DNA from: Diphasiastrum complanatum
Lineage: Eukaryota; Streptophyta; Lycopodiopsida; Lycopodiales; Lycopodiaceae
Length of the DNA: 64,000 nt
Direction of reading: 5' to 3'
Assembly: GCA_029204225.1 (NCBI GenBank)
Contig: CM055108.1
Coordinates: 21,647,644-21,711,643, forward strand
Shown here: positions 10,082 through 20,823 of the stretch, piece by piece
Numbering within the stretch: position 1 is the stretch's first letter
Layout of the letters: each line of letters opens with the position of its first letter
Position numbers and translations under genes: made by a program
Notes under the pieces: generated by a model
What the model was told of the DNA's origin: nothing
What the model saw: the letters and a program-made list of their open reading frames with translations, nothing else
The model's database searches: none

Positions 10082-13000
10082 TCAATCTCGAAAAAAGCGT
10101 CTGACACCCATAGTAGCTATGGGTTGTGATCGAGGAGCTCTGGTAGCTCTAGAGGCGCATGTAGATCTGGCAAGAGGTGGTGGCTGAGCACGCTGGGCCT
10201 TCGCCCTCACCGGTATGACTGCCTCATCATCTGATAGGTCATCGCACTCCCGCTTCTGAAAGAAGCTAGTAATGAGATGCTGGCCAGAATCACTAAGACT
10301 CTCCGATGTTAGCAAAGAGGCTCTCAACATAAGCATCTCTCGTAGTAAAAGGCCAACACATCTGGGATCCCGATACTCCAAAAATGTACTGAGGGTAATA
10401 GGGGTGTCTCGATATAAGTAATGATATCTACCACGTATCTCATAGTATGCAAGGCATATGAAGATAAAATGAAACTCGTCCTCCACTACACCCAATGTGC
10501 ATACCAGGCATATCCAATGCTCTCTCAAAATGCCTGAATATCTGCCTGTCTCAATAGCAAGCTGATGCGAAGAGACTCGTAACTGTCCCAATCTGTATCG
10601 GAGCCCAAAAGAGAGAGGAAGAGATAGATATAAAGGTCTAATAGGGAGTCCCAAACTGTCTCTGCGTAAGATATGTGTGCCATAGAAGGTAAGCTTGACT
10701 CTCTCATAATCAGGGCGATCCCATATCATGTGACAATATCTACGATTGTTGTCTGATAAATGTATGAGTTCCTTGTGGGAGATCCAGCATCGAGAAGCCC
10801 CATGACTGAAAGAAAGCCACCACATCACCGTACCAAGAAGATCTAGCCTGTTGTCCAGCTATAGTCTGAGAAGAAGTAAGCGTTGTCGTCATGTATCTGT
10901 GAGTATCCATGGTCTCAAGTCGATGTAGAAAGGGGACAATCTGGAACATAGCCTCTACCATCATGGGGAGTGAGGCGAACTTCGCTAAAAGAATCTCATG
11001 AGGAACTGATGGCTTCGCATGAATCATCCTCCCTAGCATGGTGATCTGCAGACGAGTGATGTCTCTCCAAGTACCCTCAGATATCCCTGGGCACCAGACC
11101 TCCGCCGAGTGCATAGCCACTGGTGAGACCACTGTAGAGAAAAGGTGGTCTCTGGTAGCAGGATCATGTATATGGCAAGTAGTACACACTCTCTCCATAT
11201 TTACCAAGGCAGCATGCCCCTTATGCAGGCGAGATAGAGCAGTGGAGCGAAAAGTGAGTAGGGGGCCGGTGAATAATACACCTAGGTAGGTGTATGATGT
11301 AACAATCTCCAGCTGCTGTCCATCATAATAAAATGTGTCATCTCTCATATGATGCCGATTTGTGTAAACACCATTACCTTGTTCTTAGCAATATTCACCG
11401 TCAAGCCCCACACTAAGCAAAAACCATATAGAGCATCAAGATGTCGCTGTAATCCAGAGGCTGTAGAGGATAGCAATGCCACATCATCCGCATACAGTAG
11501 GATAGGAATAATAACATCAGCAAGTGGACATCCATCACCCCCCTCCTCCTTGATGATCCGCTCTAGATCATCAATGTACAATGCAAAACGAGTGGGAGAG
11601 AGTGGACATCCCTGCTTGACTCCAATTGTGCTCTGGATAAAAGGCGACCAGCTGTTGCCATCTCTGAAACGTGCTAAAACCCTCTCATATAAGGCGCTGA
11701 TAGCCATAATGATATCTTGTGAGAAGCCAAGTGAAGATAAGCGCTGAAGTAGCAGGTGCCGTGGAACTGAGTCAAAGGCCTTGCGGAAATCCACAAAGCA
11801 GCAGTATACTCTCCGTCTTCGATGTCGAGCCTCCTCTATGATGCAGCATAGGACAAATGCATGATCAATGGTAGAGTATCAGGGTCTAAAGCCAGCCTGT
11901 CCAAGAGCAAATAACTCATTTGATTCCGCCTGGGAACCAACCATAGACTGCAAAACTGAGCCATAAAGCTTCGCCATCATGTGACTGATCATGAGAGTGC
12001 GATAGTTATCCACGTTCACTGGATCACCAGCCTTGAGAATGGGATGGAGAAGGTTCGTGCACCAGTTGGTGGGGAAGCCCGAGGTAACAGCCAAGTTAAA
12101 AGTGTGGGCAATGTAAGGAGAGATAAGTTGGGAGACAAGTTTGAGGAAGTCCGTGTTAAGAGAGTCGACGTTTTTCGCTTTATGGGATTGGGCTTTACAA
12201 ATCGCGAATTCAATTTGGTCAAAGGTAAAAAGAGAGAATGTAGCAGGTCGGGTGATAGGGATACGCGGAGAATCTGTAGTGTGTAAACGAGTAGCATATT
12301 CCACCCAAGAGTCGATATCAATAGGTGAAAGTAAGGCAGATTTCTTAGAAAAGATTTTCCATAAATGAGAGGAGGAAGAGAAAAGGGAGTCTATAAGTTT
12401 CTGACCATCTCGTGTTAGAGAGTCTCTTTTCTTTTAATTAACTACATGACAATATTGCTTTTGTACGAGCACTAAAAGATCTGGAGAGTGATGCATGGCA
12501 AATACCACCTTCTTATGTAAGGCGTGGCAATCATGATCATACCATCGGTTATAAGTCTTTCGATGAGTGGGATATGTCTTAGGGGGAAAGGCCTGGGTGG
12601 CGGCTTGTATAAGGGAGAGCGACAAGAAGCTTGCCTGTTGCTCAATAGGGGAGGAGAAGGGAAAATCTTGCAAAAGGGAGTTGAGCGTGAGTATGTAGTG
12701 TGGGATGAGATGTGTACGAAAAGAGAAGTAAGGTGTAGTGATTTTGGGTCGAATGATTGGAAGGGAAGAGGTCTGGCCAACAGAGAGTAAGAGCAGTGAG
12801 TGATCAGCAAGGGTAGGGGAGAGTATAGTAAAGTTGTGAATGAGAGGAATCAAGGCTGGTGAACCAATGAAGAAATCCACCACACCATGTCCGCCACTGT
12901 GAAAAGGGTCCCCAACATAGTCTGCAAATGTCGAACTCTGAGGAGCAATATAACATACTGCCACGAAGATATCTCTAGCCAAACCTAAGGAATGTCCAAA

Positions 13001-13300
13001 TAACTGTAACCATATAAAACGCGCATACGGGTCTTTCTTAACCAGCTTAATAGTATGACGATATTGGTCTCTGTATAAGCATGCCACCCCACCGGAGCCT
13101 CTAGAGGTCTTCCCTCGTAGGAATGGTCTAAAAATTGGGTGCCAAGAGAAATCTGCCACCACCGGAAGAGGACGAAAATGAGACTCATGAGTCTCTGCTA
13201 GCAGTAAAATATCTATACGAGCAAGATAGGACTACAAGTCACCTACAGAAGAGGAAGAGTGGAAGCCATTACAATTCCAAAAGCCAATACGAAGCGACAT
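10082..13300 (-). pseudogene. LINE ORF2: APE endonuclease and reverse transcriptase, disrupted
   Basis: The start codon at 13300-13298 opens with RIGFWNCNGF, the first apurinic-endonuclease motif; an in-frame TAG follows about 21 codons later. LLLAETHE near 13190 and ILSPTLADHSLL near 12800 are further endonuclease motifs. The middle of the endonuclease is shortened: GDPF runs into HGVVDFFIG where a longer stretch is usual. Reverse transcriptase follows with DFRKAFDSVPR, GVKQGCPLSPTRF and the catalytic LLYADDVALL (about 11790-11480), then a C-terminal Cys/His motif (ICLVC...FHFIFIC, near 10500). A TGA near 11878 interrupts the frame just before the palm. Frameshifts lie near 11346 and between 10740 and 10828. 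The enzyme would nick target DNA and copy its own RNA there. It is inactive now. Confidence 0.9.
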
Positions 13301-14098
13301 AGGGGATCTCGGGCTGCTCCCATGCCCGGGAGCCCCAATTCCCTATGGGGAGCGCTCATAGTATCGTGGCCGTCAATAAACACCACCCGTTGCCCTTTTT
13401 TTTTAGCTTCTTGTATGATTTTTTTCCTTGCTAGCCATTGTGTATGAGTTAAATCATCATCCATAAAAATAAAAGTCCCTTTCAGCTTGGCTCGAAGTTT
13501 CAAGGCAGCATTACGATGTGCAAGAGACCGGAATTTAATAAATAAAACATTCTCATCATACTTGCCTCTCCAAGCATCCCTCAGTTTAGTGTGAGAGTTT
13601 ATTGCAAAGTAAATCCTTAGCTTCCTCAAGAGGTTTTCCAGCATTTGGGATGCCTCTCACTCTAATATTCAGAGCTTTTCTAGCTCTTTTCTCTTGCTCC
13701 GAAAACATGCTTTCTAATCTTGAGTCAATTGAAACATTCGTACGCAAATCTATCATACCATTATCTTTTTTGAACAGTGCTGCCCAAGATTTCGTCTCTT
13801 CCACTTGTTTCTCAAGGCTGGAAATCTTGTTAGAAGTTTCTGCAAGGTCCGTAGTAGATGATGGTAATAGAGTTTGCAGCTGGCTGATCTCATCCCGTAA
13901 TTTTTGAACCTCCAATTTGAGCGCTGCATTTTCTCCTTGTACTTCTGAAAATAGTGCATACAATTGTCCAACATGATAATGGACGTCTTCCGGTAGAATA
14001 GAGCGAGGGATAGTTGGAGGTGAGACCTTAGATAGCACAAATGGAGGAGGAGTAGAAGGATTAGGAGGGAGATCAGAGGGAGGTGTAGCTGGTTCCAT
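13243..14098 (-). pseudogene. LINE ORF1: coiled coil, RRM-like and C-terminal RNA-binding domain
   Basis: The N-terminus is Pro/Ser-rich (residues 1-40). A heptad-patterned helix (about residues 45-110, with LEVQKLRDEISQLQTLL) should form a coiled coil. An RRM-like part (ALNIRVRGIP ... ENVLFIKFRS) and a basic segment (LRAKLKGTFIFMDDDLTHTQ) follow. The order coiled coil, RRM, C-terminal domain is that of animal L1 ORF1 proteins, which coat LINE RNA. I see no CCHC zinc knuckle. A frameshift near 13590-13640 splits the RRM. The last ~58 bases overlap the start of ORF2. Confidence 0.75.
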
Positions 14099-14329
14099 AT
14101 ATCCGACAAGGATCAGCGAGCAGGGATGACAACTTGCCCAATTTCACGATAGTTCCTTCTCTAAAATGCACTGGAACTGGAATAGCACGGAGAGCCAGCT
14201 TAGGTGCTCATGAGGCCATCGCGCTTAGAGAGGGAGAGCATTAGAGAGAGAGAGGGGGGGGGGGGCACAACAAGGGAGATTTGGAGAGGTGGCTTCCAAC
14301 TGTCATAGCAAAATGAAATGCTTGTTGAG

Positions 14330-16028
14330 GTGTGGCATGAAAGCTTGGATGTGTCTAAATGCAACTAAAGTGTTTTGCCTAGTGGATGAGGGTACGTGGA
14401 TAGAAATGCCTTACCATGCACAACTCTCTTATCTTGACTCTAATCACTTTCATTTGTCTTGGTCTTGATCCCACCCATGGCCTTGGCTTGCATTTTGCCA
14501 TCAAATGTGCTTTCTTGCTCATTGTACATGATTCTTTGATGTCTTGATATAGGGGACGCTAACCATACAAAGTCACCCTCCTATCAACCACTAGGGTCCT
14601 TGATTTTCCTTATTGAGAGCCTTTCTTTGGGCACTAAGGCACAAGGTCACTCTCAAGTACCCTTACGTATCCATCTTCGAGGCCTCTCTTCATTCTTGGA
14701 TCTAGATAGCTATGCAAAAGTTTATTAAGCAAGAGATCCAAACATAAAATCAGATCATTGTAGAAAAAAACTTGTTGCATCTTCTCCCTAAGCACCTACA
14801 TTAAGGATACAGATCACATTAATCTATATTTGCCGTCAATTATGCATTTCATAAGTCATGGATACATCCATTCATTGGATGAATTCAATGCACAAGTGGT
14901 TTTACAAGAAAAACTTCTATATCATTTAACGCATGCTACAAGAAACTTCAAATGTTATGGACTTAGTTTTAAGCTCCATAGAAGGTGGCACTAAATGTGC
15001 ATTGTGTAATTTGAGCAAACTTGATTTAGTATCATTCTTCTTAGTGATTTCTAGTGTTCCAAAAAAATTATAAAAGGAATATGGTAAAAAGTTAATTTAG
15101 ATCTCTTTTCAACAACCCCCCACTATGTCACTAGCTCTACCAACAACTTTCCATAGTTGAGGCTATCTGTCTCAATCTAAAGAGCAACATGCCATGCTTA
15201 GGTAAACTCACTCCGAAGAAAGACGCCAATTGCTATGTTAGCATGATAAGGAGATATCAATCATACATATGAAATGCAAGAGGTATCTATCACAAACCAA
15301 ATCTGAGATAAGACAACGATTATTTGGCTGAATATGGCAAGAAAATAAGAGAACAACCATTCAATAAATGTAGGCACAAATAATCAAAGAAAAATAGCTA
15401 TATTGTGTGCATTTTATATGCAAAAAAGCTTTTCAAGAGCACGAGGATTTATTGGTGTGATATCATGTGAAAAAACATCAAAATACCTTAGCTTGAATAT
15501 CTGGAAAACGAATGACTTTATCGAGCTTCTCTCGAAACATCACTAACAAACAGAAACGATCATTGTGAGAGAAAGGGTAATATATCAATATACCAAATAG
15601 GGCTAGTTGAGAGTATTTATGGCACATTGCATCTTCTAAGACTCAAATCGACAATTATCGAAAATTACCTTAAGAATTTCATACAAAAAACATACCACAT
15701 GTTCTAATGCCATTGAAAATAGAAAGAACAAGTACTCTGTTATAAAGGTACAGATATTAATGCTCCAATGCATTCTAAAAAAAATTTGAGGATGTATCGA
15801 CATACATTTAGAATAGAACCTGAATATGGCCAAGAAAAAGGATTGCAATCTTTAAATTTGAAAAGTCAGCACACGAAGTTCTATACCAACAACTTTAGAA
15901 TACATATTACTAATGATGTGCTACAACATCCCTACAAATGTTATCAATGCATAAGAATCGATACATATCACATGCACAATGATGCGCCAACAAGAGCTAA
16001 AATACTTAGTTTCTATCATCTTCTCTAG
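14330..16028. other. AT-rich intergenic DNA
   Basis: There are only short open frames without motifs. I see no LTR ends, RNA gene or conserved coding segment. Confidence 0.5.
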
Positions 16029-16599
16029 AGGAGTGTTATGACCCTAATTCAATCTAGATAATTAGCCACTAACCTTAGGTCAAGGGTGACCTAGATGAGG
16101 TTACGGGACTCAAGTGACTATAGTTAAAGTTAACTCTTAGTGGACAGCTAGTATTTGGACATTATAGGTGAGAATCAATGAGATATAGCCAAGATGTAGC
16201 TCATGGATTGAGGCTATAAAGCCAGGGGCATGGCACTAGTCAGAGGCATCCAATGGATTGTGATCTATTAAGTCCATAGAACATCTAGTATTTGCATTTG
16301 GTATCTCCAACACTGGAATGGAATCTAATGGTATGGGACACCATGGTTAGGAGCTCAAGGGATGGATCTTTTAATGCTATAGTAATTCTCATAGCAAGAG
16401 GTGAGTATAGATTTACACAAAGGATGGGTTGTTAGTCTGATGTTCCATAGCTACTGTTGTTTGCATGGGTTTACCTTAGGTTGGATCCTGAAGGGCTCAA
16501 AGTTAGTCCTGTGATAAGCCAAAGAAAATAAGAGGCCATCCTAAAGGAAAAGCTACATAACTAGTGTTGCTTTGGATCCTCAAGGACCATAACAAGGAG
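16029..16599 (+). mobile_element. Solo LTR (561 bp) with 5-bp target duplication AGGAG
   Basis: The LTR runs from 16034 to 16594, starting TGTTATGACCC and ending GGACCATAACA. Its termini are a perfect 7-bp inverted repeat (TGTTATG/CATAACA). AGGAG occurs at 16029-16033 and again at 16595-16599. A TATA-type box (GGCTATAAAG) lies near 16220, compatible with a plus-strand promoter. No primer-binding site, polypurine tract or coding sequence adjoins it. This is the classic product of recombination between the two LTRs of one element. The parental family is unknown; the TGTTATGACCC start is often seen in Ty3-type LTRs. Confidence 0.85.
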
Positions 16600-18334
16600 G
16601 AGGACAAATTCGGCCATGATGAATGTCAATACTAGAGCAAAGCCAATAACATTAGAAGGTACTTCCTTGTAAAACCATGAGAAAAATTACAAATCACAAG
16701 CAATCATTTCACAATTTGATTCTCCACATCTCTATTTTGCAAGTTGACTTGTGGATGTGTTCATTGCTTGTGTAGTGTAGTACTTACTCAAGCTTATTCT
16801 GCTTGCAAGAGACGCACTGGTTCAAACAATCCAATTGTGCAAAAAAAACATATTGCCTTGGTAGACGGTGATAGCACTCATACTTAATCTATTCTCCATT
16901 ACCCTCACAATCCTGATCATCTCCAAGTATCCCGAATAATTTGCAAGTTGAAGTGGCTTTGGCCGACGCTCTTTCACAACACACAAGGATTGCTTGTTGT
17001 CTCTTATCATATTGTCACATACTCAACCCCGATTGATTTCTATGTTTTTCCACTTTAGCAATATGTCTCATCGTAGGCTGTATGTATATCAATGTTATGT
17101 CTATGATAGTGCCCAGAAATGCTTAGAATATTGACTTCATCATAAACAACACAAACGTTATTCTACGCACTAATCGACCAATTTCAACACTGAGAGAAGT
17201 AGTCTTGAATCTTGGCACATTAACAGCTTTGAGATCATATGTTCAAGATCACATGTTCAAGGCTTCAGGCTAGTAGTTTCTTCAACAAGGGATTGCTAAT
17301 CATGAGTAGCATTACTATCTCATGATCATTTCAACCTTCAACTTCTCAGCCTTTTTACAGTGACGATTTGTTGCATCTTCATTTGGCATCCTCATTTTTG
17401 TGGCTGATCTTCCTTCAAAATCTTCATTTTTGCAACCTATGCTTCCAACTTTTCAATGTAAAGGATCCTCATTCTTTGTAGCATTTTCTTTCAGCACATT
17501 CACATTGTGCATAATCTTTTGATTCTGATATCTTCATGTACACCACTTTCATTGCTAACTTTGGCAAATTCTCAACAAATTGTGAACAATACTTTGTAAG
17601 GGATAATTCAAAGTTCAAACATAAAATTTTATTGTTATTTGGGATCTCATTGACCACGTTTGGATGCCTATAACCATACTGGTTATTTTTGGGCCCTACT
17701 TAATTCCATGAAGGAATTGTTCTTATGTGGGAGCGACCTTCTGCAGACTGCAGACTATGAATACCCTCAAAGGGTTTTCATTTGTTAATCATTGATGAAC
17801 AATATTTATCAGGCAATATTTTCTGTTCTGTTTTTCTATTCTTTGATGTTATCTTGTGGATTTGTTCCCTATTTGTCGCCAAAGTGCACCATTAAATATG
17901 AAAAGTATTAGCACAAACCAGCCAGCTGGTTTGAACTTCTCTTTCATCGAAAGAACATGTAATAGATGCTTACTCAAGGTATTGCACAGTATTTTGCATA
18001 AGAAATACTTGTTGTTTAGCTTGGAAAAATTCGACAATTTTAGAAAATACAAATTGATCTATGACATTTAGTCGACTTGCAAGCATCTATTGCTCAAAGA
18101 ATGGGTTATGGAGCTTTCAATTAGGGAAATGAAGCAAAAAAATACAGAAATTTTAAAATGACAATGCCTAGTTAATTCCACAGATAGACTTGATTCCACG
18201 TTTTTATACATAAATATACGACAATGGATGCCCCAAGTGACAAGGGGCCAATGCAATAGCGCAGTTACACCGATCATAAAGAATTGAGCTTTAACATTCA
18301 GAAATTAAGCTGAGTGTTATGGATCGAGTGCTAA
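16600..18334. other. AT-rich intergenic DNA
   Basis: The open frames are short and lack motifs. Nothing is assignable, although 3'-UTR or further exons of the minus-strand gene at 18335-18664 could lie in its left part. Confidence 0.45.
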
Positions 18335-18664
18335 CTAACCATCACCATGGAGAATAACATCCACACATTGGAAGCAATCCACCACTTTAGATGGCACAAG
18401 AAATTCGGCATCATCTCCAGTGACAATGCGCATATACCCACTTTCTGGCGGAGTGATTTCTAAGCAAGAATGACCGTAGACAACAGGCTTTCCCTCGAAA
18501 ATCTCTATCTCCTCTAGAGCACCCCCATTTATAAACGACTTTCTCAGCTGCTTTTGCTTCCAAGGCTTCATCACACATTCTTTCTTGCTACCGGATTGAA
18601 GTGATGCATCGCTTCCAGCAGCTAAAGCCTCTGTCTGGCTTGTAGGTGCAGTTTCCATTGCCAT
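18335..18664 (-). CDS. Small protein or first exon, function unknown
   Basis: A 109-codon frame starts at an ATG at 18664. The first ~30 residues are Ala/Ser/Thr-rich and look disordered. A basic patch (KPWKQKQLRKS) and a compact-looking segment follow (IEIFEGKPVVYGHSCLEI, then ESGYMRIVTGDDAEFLVPSKVV). It is less AT-rich than its surroundings, and I find no retroelement motif, which argues for a host gene. A (GA)n run lies directly before the ATG and a TATATATA box just upstream. Such GA-rich leaders are common in plant genes. The end at 18335 could be a real stop or read-through into an intron, because the last residues look less protein-like. I do not recognise the family. Confidence 0.55.
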   Translation of the reverse strand: MAMETAPTSQTEALAAGSDASLQSGSKKECVMKPWKQKQLRKSFINGGALEEIEIFEGKPVVYGHSCLEITPPESGYMRIVTGDDAEFLVPSKVVDCFQCVDVILHGDG

Positions 18665-18665
18665 A

Positions 18666-18709
18666 TCTCTCTCTCTCTCTCTCTCTCTCTCAACTCACAT
18701 TATATATAT
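18666..18709 (-). promoter_or_regulatory. (GA)n leader and TATA-type box of the 18.6-kb gene
   Basis: On the minus strand a TATATATA box (18709-18701) is followed by (GA)n at 18691-18666, ending two bases before the ATG. The short distance would give a very short leader if this box is used. A second TC/GA run lies at 18811-18833. Confidence 0.4.
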
Positions 18710-19620
18710 TGCTATTTTTCATTCCTAAACCTGGAAATTAAACCCTAACCCTAAATTTTCAAAAAAAAGTAAAACTCTACATTGCATCTTATAGATTCTT
18801 ATACATTGACTCTATCTCTCTCTCTCTCTCTCTAGAAGATTCTCTTTAGCACGTGTTCTCTCTCTAAAATAAACTTGTGTGATTTTAAAACCCACTTCAA
18901 TTGCTTTTCAACTACCCTTTAAATACATTTTAGGACAAACATAGACCAATGAGAAGCTCCAAAATGTGTTTTCTCTATCATTGATAACACACTCTCTCTG
19001 TCTCTTCTTGTTCTAGAGGCATAGTGTAGGACTTGACTGCCTTCCAAGGAGGCCATTGTGGAAAATTGTTTGCTTATTTTTCTTCAAGCTATATCACAAT
19101 AGTGGCAAGCTATCTTTGATGATTCTCGACTCCCAATGCTTTTTGGGGTTAGTTTGAAATAAAATATGCTTTTTTAATTAGAATCAACAAACTTGTAGAC
19201 CAAAGATATTCGTGATCTTTTAGATTGCCTTCTTTTGATTGGGCTTGCCTTGTGAGGGCAAAAACATATGTCAAGCAACGTCAAATTTGACTTTTTTTTA
19301 GCACATCAAAAAGTCTAGTTGAAGGGCAAGAAAAGTTTGTAGACTTTGGCATGAATGAGCAAAATTTTGATACAAAGGTCATGTTAACAAACAAGTTGAC
19401 AAGTGTAATTCATCTTATTCTCTTCTTTTTAGCTTTGTCATTGTAGTGGTAAGTGATTGTGATAATTTGCTAAAAGTTGAGGGTGTAACACGTGGGTGAG
19501 TTTGAGCATTAAAATAAGTTTTTTTTTTAACTTTTCTATTCTTTTAAAATCAATCTTTGTTTTGTTATGGTTTGATGATTTTTTGATGCCCTGCTTCCTA
19601 AGGCAAAGCTTCTCATGATA
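18710..19620. other. AT-rich non-coding DNA
   Basis: There are no coding motifs. The stretch may include upstream sequence of the 18.6-kb gene and the eroded 3' part of the Ty3 element that follows. Confidence 0.4.
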
Positions 19621-19639
19621 TATTAATCACCTTGTTTTC

Positions 19640-19961
19640 TTTTCTCGTTGTGTAGGAATAAATAGTGGATGCAATAAACATGGTTGCTTGACATGTTCCA
19701 CCTTATGCACTTGACAAGGGACACATTCTTGCACATATGTATATATAGTCTTCTTCATACCAGCCCCCTTTGAATAGGCTTCCTGATTGTTTGATATGTC
19801 TTCAACATTCCACTATGCCCATCACTCGGAGATGAGTGTATCTTATATAATACTTGTGGATTTAGGAGCAAATTCAACTCTAGAATTATCATACAACAAT
19901 ATTTGTCCTTGCCTTTATAATGAGGATGAACAATAGATTGGAATTTTGTAATTCCTCCCAA
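19640..19961 (-). pseudogene. Ty3/gypsy integrase zinc-binding fragment
   Basis: The frames give VLYKIHSSPSDGHSGMLKTY and, after a shift near 19755, KKTIYTYVQECVPCQVHKVE. Together these are the HHCC zinc-binding domain of a Ty3 integrase. The catalytic core beyond 19640 is not recognisable. This is the downstream continuation of the pol at 20824-22221. Confidence 0.8.
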
Positions 19962-20823
19962 AAAAAAAAATTAATCTGAATCTTCCATATACTCCACTTG
20001 GATGTCTTTTACCCAATCAGCATTATGATAAGGTTATTGCATAAATTGTGCCAAGTCTTAAATTTGATCACAACTTTTACAAGTAGAAGTGAGGAAGTCC
20101 TCCAAATCCAAAGTGGAACCTCCAAATTTTCTTTAAAGCAACCTGCAAGCTTCAAGATGCTCCCCAACTCCAAGCTAGGATGCCTCCACCTGCAAGTAAG
20201 GATCTGCAAGCCTCCAAGGATCTCTCCTCTACATGTGTCCCTACTCTTTAAACACAAAGATAGATAACAAGCTGGCCTCAAGTATTTACCACCCACCCAT
20301 AGCTAGATCCAAGCTCCAAGCAAGACGTATCTAGCACCCCCTTGCTAACCATAAACAAATCACAAGCATACCACAACACTCCATAGCATACTCAAGATCC
20401 AAATCCTACTTATGTCTCATACCATAAGCAGGATCCAAACCTTAAGCATACTACCACAAGAAAGCACTCTACACACTAGTAGCAACACTAGAGCATAAGC
20501 AAAGCAAACAAGAGAGATCTCCCCCCTCCCAATGGAAACCCTACTACCCTCATATAGATGACCCATGGACCCGTCCAATGCAGTATGGAGTTCCATGCTC
20601 ATCCAGAGAGAGAGAGAAGCCTATGGGAGTTAAAGAATCTCCAAGATCCTCCATAGGCTCATGGAAGGTCAAGAGACTCATTCCATAATCTATGACTCTT
20701 TGAATGTCTTTCTTGTGGGAGTTGGGAACTCAATGGACACTTTAGAAGGGCGCCCTCCTACTAGGTCCCATTGCCCAAGTTGTGCAAGTATACTTTGGTC
20801 CTAGACCATTAAAGTGATATGGT
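19962..20823. other. About 860 bp separating RNase H from integrase in the Ty3 element
   Basis: In Ty3 pol the RNase H and integrase parts are separated by a short linker, whereas here ~860 bp intervene. The stretch contains a repeated purine/pyrimidine word pattern (CTCCAAGCT, GCAAGCC, GATCCAA) and a GA run at 20605-20615. On the minus strand it has an ATATGAGGG promoter-like site. It could be a solo LTR or another insertion, but I could not place clean ends or a target duplication. Confidence 0.4.

Larger units (their letters stand above)
9779..14321 (-). mobile_element. Nearly full-length LINE (about 4.5 kb) with two ORFs
   Basis: Order on the minus strand: a ~220-bp 5' leader containing an (AG)n/G-run at 14242-14265, ORF1 (14098-13243), ORF2 with endonuclease and reverse transcriptase (13300-10082), a ~280-bp 3' region and a (TTTC)n tail. 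A candidate 8-bp target duplication, CTCAACAA on the minus strand, lies at 9771-9778 and 14322-14329. That is short for a LINE, so I treat it as tentative. The reverse-transcriptase motifs differ from those of the usual plant L1 elements. Both ORFs are broken. Confidence 0.85.
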
